From contig CAJKXC010000022.1 in NCBI GenBank assembly GCA_905203765.1, forward strand, positions 1 to 35,662: a DNA stretch of 35,662 nt, written 5' to 3'. The notes beneath the pieces were generated by a model. That model had not been told where the DNA came from, searched no databases, and worked only from the letters and a program-made list of their open reading frames with translations. Numbering within the stretch: position 1 is the stretch's first letter; every line of letters begins with the position of its first letter. The stretch comes from an uncultured Bacteroides sp. (lineage in GTDB: Bacteria > Bacteroidota > Bacteroidia > Bacteroidales > Bacteroidaceae). This document shows, in pieces, positions 1 to 8,151 of this stretch. The position numbers were made by a program, and so were the translations under genes.

Positions 1-120
1 TATTTACCATAACTTTTTGGATGTTATAGTCAACCTATATCAGGACAAGTCACCTTCGCAATCTGCATATACTAAACTTCTCACAGGGCGCTTTGTTCAT
101 CCGCCCCCGGACTTTAATCC

Positions 121-159
121 TCAATTTTCAATTTTTAATTCTTAATTTTTAATTCTTAA
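121..159. repeat. AT-rich short-period intergenic repeat
   Basis: Two exact 14-bp copies of ATTTTTAATTCTTA lie at 131-144 and 145-158, after a degenerate copy at 121-130. The array covers the stop codon of the antiporter gene. The rest of 1-120 shows no ORF or RNA gene; a weak GGGCG/CGCCC stem near 87-107 lacks a T-run. Confidence 0.75.
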
Positions 160-1589
160 AGTCCTGCTTTGCCCATTGCCAGCAGTATCACGGCTATCAC
201 GGCACAAGCCGCAATGATCCATGCCAGCCAGCGTTCGGCATTGGAGAAGATAGGTTCGCCCTGCGCCCGGTTCTGCTTGCGCGCCACTACATAGAAGTAG
301 ATGCCGACCAAATAGAAGATAGACGTCACGAGCAAAAGTAGTAATCCGCCTGCATAGAGCAACCAGAAACAAAACAAGGAAGACACAATACCGATGAAAC
401 GGTATTTGTTGATTGTTTTCGCATCGGCTGTCTTTAACTCTCCTTTCATGAAACTTGCCTTCACAAGGTAAAGCCCGCAGAAAAGATAAGCAGGAAGAAT
501 CATTACACCGGTAATGTCGATGGCGGCATCGTAAACGGACTTCGCCATAACAACCATTATCATAAACACCTGCATGATGATACTGGATATCAGCAACGCA
601 TAAATAGGCGTGGAAGCCTTGTTCTCACGCAAGAACGACTTCGGCAGAATCTTGACCTGGGCAGCCGTGTAGGGCACTTGCGCGCACATCAACGTCCAGG
701 CAATCCAACCGCCGATAACGGAGACGATGACGCTGAGTACCACAAACGTATATGCCCAGTCGCCTACCGCATGCTTCAGGACGTAAGCCACGGACGGGTC
801 GTCCAGCTTCGCCAGATCCGGCTGGCTCATAATGCCATAGGACAAAACGCTGATCAGCGCATAGAGCACCAACGCCAGCAGAAAGCCGATAACACCCGCC
901 TTACCCACATCTTTACTGTTGCGGGCATGGGCGGACATCACTACCGCACCTTCCACTCCGATGAAGCACCACAGCGTAACGAGCATCGTGCTCCTGACCT
1001 GCGTCCCGATGGAACCCAAGTCGGTGACGTGTCCCCAGAAGTCATAGCTCAACGCACCTATTTTGAAGAAAATAAAGAGGATAATGACAATTAATATCAA
1101 CGCCGCGAACTTCACGATGGTGACCATTGTATTCAGCGCAGCAGCAGCCTTTACGCCCCTTGCCACCAGGAAATACATTGCCCAGATGAAGAACGATCCG
1201 AACAACACCGTCTGCCACCCATGATGCAGCAGCACGGGGAAGAACTCACCGAACGAGTCATTGAGCATCACGGCGAAAGCCACGTTACCCATTGCCGCGC
1301 ACAGCCAGTAGCCCCAGGCGATGTTGAACCCCACATAATTGCCAAAACCCTCTTTTGCGTACTGATAGATACCTGCATTGAGATCAGGACGGGCATCGGC
1401 CAGCACCTTGAAGTTGAGCACGAGGAACAATACTCCCACCCCCGAAATGATCCAGGAAATGATAGTAGCCCCCAGCCCGGCTCCTTGCGCCATGTTCTGC
1501 GAGATATTGAAAATACCCCCGCCGATCATGGAGCCGAAGACGATGGCAACGAGTCCGCCCAATCCTAATTTCTTTGAAGTATCAGCCAT
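156..1589 (-). CDS. APC-family antiporter, probable histidine/histamine exchanger
   Basis: This 477-aa membrane protein has about 12 hydrophobic segments. The N-terminal motif GSMIGGGIF matches the substrate-binding first helix of the amino acid-polyamine-organocation (APC) family, close to basic amino acid antiporters such as ArcD and AdiC. APC exchangers of this kind import an amino acid and export its decarboxylation product, so each cycle of decarboxylase plus exchanger removes a cytoplasmic proton. The gene lies downstream of hdcA in the same direction, with only a 32-codon ORF between. Histidine in and histamine out is therefore the likely job, as for HdcP in lactic acid bacteria. The family is clear; the substrate is inferred from context. 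The ATG start at 1589 is 5 bases after the small ORF's stop, which suggests translational coupling. Confidence 0.85.
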   Translation of the reverse strand: MADTSKKLGLGGLVAIVFGSMIGGGIFNISQNMAQGAGLGATIISWIISGVGVLFLVLNFKVLADARPDLNAGIYQYAKEGFGNYVGFNIAWGYWLCAAMGNVAFAVMLNDSFGEFFPVLLHHGWQTVLFGSFFIWAMYFLVARGVKAAAALNTMVTIVKFAALILIVIILFIFFKIGALSYDFWGHVTDLGSIGTQVRSTMLVTLWCFIGVEGAVVMSAHARNSKDVGKAGVIGFLLALVLYALISVLSYGIMSQPDLAKLDDPSVAYVLKHAVGDWAYTFVVLSVIVSVIGGWIAWTLMCAQVPYTAAQVKILPKSFLRENKASTPIYALLISSIIMQVFMIMVVMAKSVYDAAIDITGVMILPAYLFCGLYLVKASFMKGELKTADAKTINKYRFIGIVSSLFCFWLLYAGGLLLLLVTSIFYLVGIYFYVVARKQNRAQGEPIFSNAERWLAWIIAACAVIAVILLAMGKAGL

Positions 1590-1594
1590 AGCGT

Positions 1595-1693
1595 TTACTT
1601 AGCTAAGGGTGCATAACCAAAGTTCAGGAATCCACCTGTACCACCTGTTACAAATCCAAAAATAGGATAACGAGTTCCTTTCATTTCGTCCAT
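1595..1693 (-). CDS. Candidate 32-aa small protein between hdcA and antiporter
   Basis: A short ORF starts at ATG 1693 and stops at TAA 1595. It begins MDEMKGTRYPIF, contains the glycine-rich core VTGGTGGFLNFG and ends YAPLAK. It sits 38 bases after the hdcA stop and 5 bases before the antiporter start. Its A/T-rich leader (1694-1731, with TAAACCTAAA and TTTTAAAAAATT) resembles the hdcA leader, which carries the same TAAACCTAAA. I do not recognise the peptide. It is far shorter than HdcB, the maturation factor of lactic acid bacteria. It could be an accessory peptide of the antiporter or decarboxylase, or a coupling leader. Translation is inferred from position, spacing and leader. Confidence 0.55.
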   Translation of the reverse strand: MDEMKGTRYPIFGFVTGGTGGFLNFGYAPLAK

Positions 1694-1731
1694 GATAATA
1701 ATTTTTTAAAAGTTAAAGTTTAGGTTTATAA

Positions 1732-2634
1732 TCACTCGATCGTTGTCAGAGGTTCCAAAGCGAGTTTCTTTTCCCATTCGTCGATGGGCATACCTTTGAG
1801 GTCGGAAGCCTTCATACCGGCGGGGATGGCATTCTGCGCCAGGTAGATGTACGGGGCGCAGGTAAGGGCACAACCCACTTGGTGCGGTTCTACAAACGTG
1901 TATTTGTAGCCCACATAGATGCGGTCGTACTCTACGGACTGGTCTTGTCCGCACAACACGATGCTGTTGGTGACCTTGCGGAGCGAGCCTTCCAGGAAAC
2001 CGATCAGTTCGGCTTCGGTGGTATTGTCGTCGCCATAGGTATTGGCATCTTCGATGAAGAGGCAGGAACCATCGCTGCGGTTTTTCAGGATGGCAATGCC
2101 GATAGCCGACCATACCCACAGCGGGCCGCGGGCGGTGACGTCCTTATTGGCACAGATGACGTGCGCACCCGGCATGGGTGGGAAACGGCGTTGCTTCTCG
2201 CGACCGAAAAGGCGTTCGCTGGCTTCGAGCAACGGGCGTGCATTATAAACGGGGATAGCGGGCTTTCCGTCCGGCTGTTCCTGCATGTACATCGGTTTCT
2301 CCTTGCCGGTGGCAATGTCTTCGTGCACGGCGAGGTCAAAGCCCCATACGGCGCCGTTCTGTCCGCAGAAAGAAGATACGGTGAGCATGTTGATTTGTCC
2401 GATGTAGGCATCGTTCTTTTCGCAACGGTCGTACGAGACAATGTTTTCGGTCACGGCGTCGAGGTCTTTCACATCGACCGTACCCACTGAGAGTTTCATG
2501 GTAGAGATATATCCCTGACCATCCGGAGCACCGGGGTTCATATACCCCATGCAGAATTCTTTACTTGGCCCTACGGCCTGTTCAATTACTTTTGCGGCAT
2601 CGTACTTGATACCGGCTACTAAATCTTTCATCAT
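1732..2634 (-). CDS. hdcA: Histidine decarboxylase proenzyme, pyruvoyl-dependent
   Basis: This 300-aa protein is the proenzyme of pyruvoyl-type histidine decarboxylase, which converts histidine to histamine and CO2 without PLP. The block AYIGQINMLTVSSF matches the self-cleavage region of the Lactobacillus 30a enzyme. Cleavage between Ser87 and Ser88 would give a beta chain of 87 residues and an alpha chain starting with a pyruvoyl group made from Ser88. Tyr68-Asp69 (in VSYDR) and Glu195 (in FIEDANTY) fit the substrate-pocket and catalytic residues of the family. Later blocks VICANKDVTA, VWSAIGIAI and CGQDQS are also family-like. Length is close to the 310 aa of Lactobacillus. The start is the first of two adjacent ATGs. 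The gene leads an operon with a small ORF and an antiporter. No hdcB-like gene is visible in the window. Confidence 0.95.
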   Translation of the reverse strand: MMKDLVAGIKYDAAKVIEQAVGPSKEFCMGYMNPGAPDGQGYISTMKLSVGTVDVKDLDAVTENIVSYDRCEKNDAYIGQINMLTVSSFCGQNGAVWGFDLAVHEDIATGKEKPMYMQEQPDGKPAIPVYNARPLLEASERLFGREKQRRFPPMPGAHVICANKDVTARGPLWVWSAIGIAILKNRSDGSCLFIEDANTYGDDNTTEAELIGFLEGSLRKVTNSIVLCGQDQSVEYDRIYVGYKYTFVEPHQVGCALTCAPYIYLAQNAIPAGMKASDLKGMPIDEWEKKLALEPLTTIE

Positions 2635-2731
2635 TACTTTATAGTTTTAGGTTTAGATGTCCCTATAGAACGGGGTTTAACACAGAAAGATTCAACGGTT
2701 GGTTTAAAGTATACGAAAGAAGTTTAACATG

Positions 2732-2759
2732 AAAATGTAATTAACACTTACCCGCCAAA
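2732..2759 (-). promoter_or_regulatory. Possible hdcA promoter
   Basis: On the minus strand TACATTTT (2732-2739) resembles the Bacteroides -7 box TAnnTTTG, with TTTG (2756-2759) 16 bases upstream. The last -7 base is off and the spacer is shorter than the usual 19-21, so this is weak. The remaining leader, 2635-2731, shows no other signal. Confidence 0.25.
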
Positions 2760-2799
2760 AACAAGAAAGGCGCACCCCCTTGCAGGGACGCACCTTTCT
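2756..2799 (-). terminator. Rho-independent terminator of the phosphoglucomutase gene
   Basis: Read on the minus strand, AGAAAGGTGCGTCCC pairs along its whole 15 bases with GGGGTGCGCCTTTCT, counting G-U pairs. A short loop separates the arms and TTGTTTTT follows. It lies 22 bases after the stop of the gene at 2822-4561. Confidence 0.85.
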
Positions 2800-2821
2800 A
2801 TTTGTTCTTTTCTGTTATCTA

Positions 2822-4561
2822 TCAGATGCCAAGCGACTTGCGCACAGCTTCCACCTTCTTCTCTGCTTCGGCATTGGCGCTGATGTAGCACTTCGGACAG
2901 CCCATTTCGCCTTTTACCTCGATATAGAACTTGATCTTCGGTTCCGTACCGGACGGACGAACGGAAATCTTCGTGCCGTCTTCGGTGAAATACTGGAGCA
3001 CGTTGGATGCTTCCGGCATATCCAGATCGGCGACCTTGCCCTGATCCGTAATTTTCAGAGTCTTATAATCCTTGATTACCTTCACGGGCGAACCACCGAT
3101 TTCCTTCGGCGGATTGGCGCGGAAGTTATCCATCATAGCCTTAATCTCTTCGGCACCGCTCTTACCCGGTTTCACTACGTTCACGGTGGTTTCTTTGGAG
3201 AAGCCGTACTCTACGTAGATGTCCATCAGCACGTCGTACAGCGTCTTGCCCTGGTCTTTGGCCCATGCACAGATTTCGGCCAGCAGGGAGCAGGCGGAAA
3301 CGGCATCTTTATCGCGGACAAAGTCTTCGGCCAGGAAGCCGTAGCTTTCTTCGCCGCCACCAATGTATTGCTGCTTGCCTTCGCTCAGACGAATCTCGCG
3401 GGCAATCCATTTGAAGCCGGTGTAGCAGTCGCGCATTTCAATCTTGTTCTTGTCTGCCACAGCCTTAATCAGCTCGGTAGTTACAATGGTCTTTACAATG
3501 AAGTCATTGGGTTGCATCTTGCCCATAGCAATGCGGTTCTTGATGATGTAGTACAGGAAGATCAGGCAAGTCTGGTTACCGTTGATAAGTACCCATTCGC
3601 CTTTGTCGTCCTTGCACGCCATACCTACGCGGTCGGCGTCGGGGTCGCTTGCCATTACGATGTCGGCATCGATCTTCTTTGCCAGGGCGATAGCCATAGA
3701 GAGGGCTTCGGCATTTTCGGGGTTCGGAGATACAACGGTCGGGAAGTTGCCATCCTTCACCATCTGTTCGGGCACGCAGTTGATGTTCTCAAAGCCCCAT
3801 TCCTTCAGAGAGTCCGGGATGAGCACACGGCCTGCACCATGAAGCGGCGTATAGACGATGCTGAGGTTCTTCTGGCGCTTGATGACTTCCGGGTCGATGG
3901 AGATGGAATGCACCTTATCCAGATATACTTTATCTACTTCCTTGCCGATAATCTGAATCAAAGCGGGATTGCCGTTGAACTTGATGTCGGCAACGGTTAC
4001 TTTGTTCACTTCGTCGATGATAGCGGTATCGTGCGGGGCAAGTACCTGTGCGCCGTCGTCCCAATAAGCCTTGTAGCCGTTGTATTCTCTCGGGTTGTGG
4101 CTGGCAGTGATGTTGATACCGCTTTGGCAACCGAAGTGGCGGATAGCGAACGAAACTTCGGGAGTAGGACGAAGGTCGTCGAAGAGATATACCTTGATAC
4201 CGTTGGCAGAGAAAATGTCAGCGGAGATTTTGGCAAACTTGTCACTGTTGTTGCGGCAGTCGTAGCCCACTACTACTGAAATCTGGTCTTTGCCGGCAAA
4301 GCATTTGTTCAGGTAATTGGACAAACCCTGGGTAGCGGCACCTACCGTATAGATATTCATACGGTTGGTTCCGGCACCCATGATGCCGCGCAGACCGCCC
4401 GTTCCAAATTCCAAATCCTTATAGAAGCTGTCTATCAGTTCGGTTTTATCGGGATTTTCCAACATGCGTTTCACTTCAGCCTGAGTTTCGGCATCGTATG
4501 CCGGGGTAAGCCATTTTTCGGCTTTCTCAGTTACCTGCTTAATCAGTTCCTGATTTTCCAT
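2822..4561 (-). CDS. Phosphoglucomutase/phosphomannomutase (PGM2/PgcA type)
   Basis: This 579-aa cytoplasmic enzyme belongs to the alpha-D-phosphohexomutase superfamily, which interconverts hexose 1- and 6-phosphates. All four signature loops are visible: phosphoserine loop TASHNPREYNGYKAYW with Ser154, metal-binding DPDADR (306-311), sugar-binding GEESYGF (403-409), and phosphate-binding RPSGTEPKIK near residue 540. The length and the REYNGYKAYW variant fit the long PGM2/PgcA branch. It probably supplies glucose 1-phosphate for glycogen and surface polysaccharide precursors. Exact sugar preference cannot be read from sequence. It has its own -7 box and a strong terminator, so it looks monocistronic. 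Confidence 0.93.
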   Translation of the reverse strand: MENQELIKQVTEKAEKWLTPAYDAETQAEVKRMLENPDKTELIDSFYKDLEFGTGGLRGIMGAGTNRMNIYTVGAATQGLSNYLNKCFAGKDQISVVVGYDCRNNSDKFAKISADIFSANGIKVYLFDDLRPTPEVSFAIRHFGCQSGINITASHNPREYNGYKAYWDDGAQVLAPHDTAIIDEVNKVTVADIKFNGNPALIQIIGKEVDKVYLDKVHSISIDPEVIKRQKNLSIVYTPLHGAGRVLIPDSLKEWGFENINCVPEQMVKDGNFPTVVSPNPENAEALSMAIALAKKIDADIVMASDPDADRVGMACKDDKGEWVLINGNQTCLIFLYYIIKNRIAMGKMQPNDFIVKTIVTTELIKAVADKNKIEMRDCYTGFKWIAREIRLSEGKQQYIGGGEESYGFLAEDFVRDKDAVSACSLLAEICAWAKDQGKTLYDVLMDIYVEYGFSKETTVNVVKPGKSGAEEIKAMMDNFRANPPKEIGGSPVKVIKDYKTLKITDQGKVADLDMPEASNVLQYFTEDGTKISVRPSGTEPKIKFYIEVKGEMGCPKCYISANAEAEKKVEAVRKSLGI

Positions 4562-4608
4562 AAGATTGTTTCTATTTTAAAGGTTGATATAATCTATTTG
4601 TTAAGACA

Positions 4609-4616
4609 CAAATGTA
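4609..4616 (-). promoter_or_regulatory. -7 box of the phosphoglucomutase gene
   Basis: The minus strand reads TACATTTG, an exact match to the Bacteroides TAnnTTTG box, 48 bases upstream of the start codon. No convincing -33 TTTG at 19-21 bases was found. Confidence 0.5.
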
Positions 4617-4650
4617 GGAGAATAAGTTCAAATATCCTAATTTTTTTCAA

Positions 4651-4709
4651 CACAGATTACGCAGATTACACAGATTTTAGGAGAAGGATAGAGAACCTGT
4701 GTAACCTGC
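4651..4709. repeat. 9-bp tandem repeat and 16-bp inverted repeat after the C69 dipeptidase gene
   Basis: CAGATTACG, CAGATTACA and CAGATTTTA stand at 4653, 4662 and 4671 (period 9). GCAGATTACACAGATT (4661-4676) can pair with AACCTGTGTAACCTGC (4694-4709) over all 16 positions in the minus-strand transcript, counting two G-U pairs. The loop is 17 bases. It ends 8 bases after the dipeptidase stop but is not followed by a T-run, so it may protect the 3' end rather than terminate. Confidence 0.7.
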
Positions 4710-4717
4710 AAAGGGAC

Positions 4718-6361
4718 TTATTCCGGCATTTTGTACCTGTCTCCCGTCTGCTTTACGTACTCTTCAAGGAATTCTTTCGGGTATCCGGGACGAACCACGC
4801 CTGCCGGCTGACCGATGGAATTGCGCTCGAACTTACCGTCTTTCATACGCTTCACCACACCGTCATTATATTTTACGACCAGGAATTCGCCGAGGCGTTT
4901 CCAGGTATCGAAAGTACTCTGAGCCGTCATGTTCGTATAGTTTGTAAGGAATGCTTTGGCTTTGGCAGGATCTTTCTCCAGCAGTTTGGCAGCCGCTGCC
5001 TCTACGCCTTCCTGGGCCTCGTTGAAGGTAGTCTCCAGCTCGGTCTGGGTGGCACGTACGTCGCCAATCATCAGGTCGTAGCGGGGATAAACCATATTGG
5101 CAACCCAGTTGAAAATCCAGAAGGCAGAGTTCCAGGAGAAAGTGATGTAATCGGCACCATCCACGCGGGTATAGCATACGGGAACTTTATCCGTGCAGCA
5201 ATATACGGGCGTAAACACAGTCATGTTGGCATCGTCCGTGCCGAACCACAGCACACCGCCGATGGCATCGGGCAACTCCGAACGCATCTGCGCCACGAAT
5301 ACGAAACCGCTCTGCTGGGTGGAGATGGGACGTTCGTTGAAGTATTCCTGATCGCCCACCTTGAAGGAAAGAGGAGACAGACGGTAAGGAGTGTGATACG
5401 GGCCGGCACCGAAATCCCGGCTGATGTCGAGGGGAGTTCCTTCGTAATGGTCGCGCATGGCGTTCTTGACATCCTGCACGGAAATCTGGCGGCTGGGCTT
5501 CAGGAACAGCGGCATGGGAGTGTCCGTTTCACCTAATATATAAGGTAAGAATTCGTTGCCACGGTCGGTAAACATATTGAAGTAGCTCCATACGCGGGCT
5601 TCGCAGTAGCGGCGGGCACCGAAGTCGAGGGGGGCGTATGCATTGGCAAAGCTGAAGTCCTTGTTCACGCCGTTGAAATAGCCTTTCTCGCGGGCAAAGG
5701 AAACAACGTCGGGAGAATACATACAGTTGTTCTTGTCGTTCATATCGAACTGATGGATGCGGCTTTGGTTGGCATGTGCCGAGATGCAGTCGTCGGGCAC
5801 GCGGACAGCCACCCATACAGCGCCACGCACACCGGGGCCTTTGCCTATCATCTCCATAATCCATATTTCGTTGGGGTCGGCAATGGTGAAAGACTCGCCG
5901 CTACTGTAATAGCCGTATTCCTGCACGAGGTCGGTCATTACCTTGATGGCTTCGCGGGCGGTGCGCGAGCGTTGCAGACCGAGGTATATCAGGCTGCCGT
6001 AGTCGATGATACCGGTAGAGTCCACCAATTCGGGACGTCCGCCGAAGGTGGTTTCGCCAATGGTGAGCTGGAACTCGTTCATATTGCCGATGACGTTGTA
6101 CGTCTGGCGCGCCTGCTCTATCCGGCCCAGGTACTTGCCGGTGTCCCACTCGTGGACGTCAATCAGCGTGCCTTTCTTGTGCATGCCTGCGGGATAATGG
6201 TATAACTCGCCGAACAGCCCGTAGGAGTCGGCAGAATAAGATACGATGGTAGAACCGTCCGTAGAGGCATTCTTGCCTACGATAAGATTGGTACAAGCCA
6301 GGGCATTCACTACGGCTGCTACCACGAATAAGACGGAAAGAGTCAGTCTTTTACTTTTCAT
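4718..6361 (-). CDS. Secreted C69-family dipeptidase (PepD-like)
   Basis: This 547-aa protein begins with a signal peptide (MKSKRLTLSVLFVVAAVVNA) followed by CTNLIVGKNAS. Cys23 would be the N-terminal nucleophile of this Ntn-hydrolase family once the leader is removed. CTNLIVGK followed by the DGST block is typical of C69 peptidases, which cleave dipeptides. The residues before the Cys (ALA) do not form a good lipobox, so a free periplasmic enzyme is more likely than a lipoprotein. It starts 36 bases after the stop of the M23 peptidase gene in the same direction, so the two may be cotranscribed. Dipeptidase activity is inferred from family. Confidence 0.88.
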   Translation of the reverse strand: MKSKRLTLSVLFVVAAVVNALACTNLIVGKNASTDGSTIVSYSADSYGLFGELYHYPAGMHKKGTLIDVHEWDTGKYLGRIEQARQTYNVIGNMNEFQLTIGETTFGGRPELVDSTGIIDYGSLIYLGLQRSRTAREAIKVMTDLVQEYGYYSSGESFTIADPNEIWIMEMIGKGPGVRGAVWVAVRVPDDCISAHANQSRIHQFDMNDKNNCMYSPDVVSFAREKGYFNGVNKDFSFANAYAPLDFGARRYCEARVWSYFNMFTDRGNEFLPYILGETDTPMPLFLKPSRQISVQDVKNAMRDHYEGTPLDISRDFGAGPYHTPYRLSPLSFKVGDQEYFNERPISTQQSGFVFVAQMRSELPDAIGGVLWFGTDDANMTVFTPVYCCTDKVPVCYTRVDGADYITFSWNSAFWIFNWVANMVYPRYDLMIGDVRATQTELETTFNEAQEGVEAAAAKLLEKDPAKAKAFLTNYTNMTAQSTFDTWKRLGEFLVVKYNDGVVKRMKDGKFERNSIGQPAGVVRPGYPKEFLEEYVKQTGDRYKMPE

Positions 6362-6397
6362 ACTTCAGTTATTATTGTTGTTATTAATGTTTTTCAT

Positions 6398-8053
6398 TTA
6401 CCAGACAAATTCAAATTGCTCGGTAGTACGGTTGCCGCAACCATCCGTTACGGTCATTTCCAGTACGTGCTTGCCGCCCTTCTCCACATGCCGGGGGTCG
6501 AGCTCGCAAACCAGGTCGCCGCTGATGGAATTCGGCTTGCCAAACAAGGCGTACTTTCCGTCAATCGTGCCGCGATAGGTGTCGATGCCTGTCTCTTTAT
6601 CCTTGACTTTGAATACAATGCGTCCCGTACGTCCCCATTGCGCCTTGTTCACAGGGGTTATCTGAGGCGGAACGGTATCAATGGCTACTGTGTACGTCCC
6701 CAACTCGCGGATGCGAACCTTCATATAGCCATCCTCGAACTTGCCGCCCACACTGTACTTGCTGCCGCGGGCAGTGACGCCGGCTACGTAATATTTCGTC
6801 ATATCTTCCACCGGACGGCGACGCAGACCGATGCGCAAGTCGCAAGCGCCGTGCATAGGGATGCGGGTATCGTTCAGTTGATAGGTAAAAGCGATATCGC
6901 CGCTGTCGGCGCGGACGGCATAGTTCAGCCAGGCATTATCATAAAGCATGCCTTTGGGAACGACCAGTTCCAAGCCCGGCTCTTGCAGATAGTTCACCCT
7001 GTCCCACTTGAAGGCGTATTTCTCGCGATGCTCCACCGGTGGAATATCCGCCTTCCTGCCTTGTACCGTAAAGCGCACTTTGGACGTATTGCCCAGCGCG
7101 TCGCTCAGCGTATAGACAAACTGATAAGAACGTTCTTCGTTGATTTCCACCAGTCCACGGTTACCGTTGGATGCATGCAGCATACGCAGGCGGTTGCCCG
7201 GTTCGATGAAGGACTTCATATACTGCCCGTACGTCCACGAGTTGATATAGCGGTTTTCTTCGTACGCGAAGCGGTCTACCACACTGCGGAAAACCTCTTC
7301 GCCATCTACCTCGAGGATAACGGTTTTTACACCATACTTATTGTGCACTCCGTCCATATAGTCGTAGGCACGGATGCCGGCTCCTATCAATCCCCAGGCG
7401 GTGATAGGCTGCAAGGGACGCGCCGGGAAATTCTGGCGGGACGGCTTGCCCTCTACCACTCCTTTGCCCGGCTGGGGAAACAGCATGATGCCTTCGGCAC
7501 GCGGGGCGGTAGTATCTTTCACCCTCTTCATAAAGAAAGGCAACGGGTCTATGTACTCTTCCGTCTCCGTTTCCAGCACATCCAGGTGCAGGTGCGGGCC
7601 GAAGGAGTAGCCGGTATTACCGCTCAGGGCAATAATCTGCCCCGCCTTCACGGGATATTCATCGGGAGCGGGCGTGATCTCCACTTCCCAGCTTTCCTTT
7701 TCGTACTGCAAGGCTTCCACCCTGCGGGCAATATCGCCCACAAAGGCGCTGAGATGCCTGTTTATCGTAGAGTAACCGTTATCATAAGCCACATCGAGCA
7801 CATAGCCCGAACCGTGAGTGACGCGGATACGGGAGATATGCCCGTCCGCCAGGGCACGCACCTGCTTGCCGATGGTGCCGCCAGTCTTGAAGTCCAGTCC
7901 GCCATGAAAGTGGTTGGCACGTATCTCGCCAAAGTTGCCCGAAAAAGTGATGGGAAAATCAAAAGGTGGGGTAAAAGTGGCTGTCTCCTGTGCCCGCGCT
8001 CCCCCCGCCACAAATAAAAGAGACAAAACAAAAGGCTTTATATATCGTTTCAT
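6398..8053 (-). CDS. Secreted M23 (LytM-type) metallopeptidase
   Basis: Using ATG 8053 the protein has 551 aa, with a signal peptide MKRYIKPFVLSLLFVAGGARA and then QETATF. An upstream in-frame ATG at 8104 is rejected because it lies before the -7 box at 8084-8091. The LytM domain occupies about residues 30-160: zinc ligands His50 and Asp54 (HGGLD), His100 (NRHLS), and His154/His156 (HLHLD). M23 enzymes cut peptide cross-links in peptidoglycan. All catalytic positions look intact, so it is probably active. The following roughly 390 residues are beta-rich with no named domain that I recognise. It probably forms a two-gene envelope unit with the C69 dipeptidase downstream. Confidence 0.88.
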   Translation of the reverse strand: MKRYIKPFVLSLLFVAGGARAQETATFTPPFDFPITFSGNFGEIRANHFHGGLDFKTGGTIGKQVRALADGHISRIRVTHGSGYVLDVAYDNGYSTINRHLSAFVGDIARRVEALQYEKESWEVEITPAPDEYPVKAGQIIALSGNTGYSFGPHLHLDVLETETEEYIDPLPFFMKRVKDTTAPRAEGIMLFPQPGKGVVEGKPSRQNFPARPLQPITAWGLIGAGIRAYDYMDGVHNKYGVKTVILEVDGEEVFRSVVDRFAYEENRYINSWTYGQYMKSFIEPGNRLRMLHASNGNRGLVEINEERSYQFVYTLSDALGNTSKVRFTVQGRKADIPPVEHREKYAFKWDRVNYLQEPGLELVVPKGMLYDNAWLNYAVRADSGDIAFTYQLNDTRIPMHGACDLRIGLRRRPVEDMTKYYVAGVTARGSKYSVGGKFEDGYMKVRIRELGTYTVAIDTVPPQITPVNKAQWGRTGRIVFKVKDKETGIDTYRGTIDGKYALFGKPNSISGDLVCELDPRHVEKGGKHVLEMTVTDGCGNRTTEQFEFVW

Positions 8054-8083
8054 CGCAATAGCTTCTTTCTTAATTAATGCGGG

Positions 8084-8091
8084 CAAAGATA
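8084..8091 (-). promoter_or_regulatory. -7 box of the M23 peptidase gene
   Basis: The minus strand reads TATCTTTG, an exact TAnnTTTG, 30 bases before ATG 8053. This fixes the start downstream of the box. No clear -33 element was found. Confidence 0.55.
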
Positions 8092-8113
8092 AAAATAATC
8101 CCAATCTTTTTTG

Positions 8114-8121
8114 TATCTTTC
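8114..8121 (+). promoter_or_regulatory. Possible -7 box of alanine dehydrogenase gene
   Basis: TATCTTTC differs from TAnnTTTG only in the last base and lies 30 bases before ATG 8152. It is divergent from the M23 promoter, so the two genes share a 98-base control region. Confidence 0.4.
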
Positions 8122-8151
8122 GCCAAGTTTAACCCCCTAAATAATAAGGTT

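Noticed and set aside
2780..4279. 499-codon ORF on the plus strand
   Set aside because: It is antisense to the phosphoglucomutase gene and begins within its terminator hairpin. The translation shows no family motif.
6416..8017. 533-codon ORF on the plus strand
   Set aside because: It is antisense to the M23 peptidase gene, whose zinc motifs are intact. The long ORF follows from GC-rich third positions.
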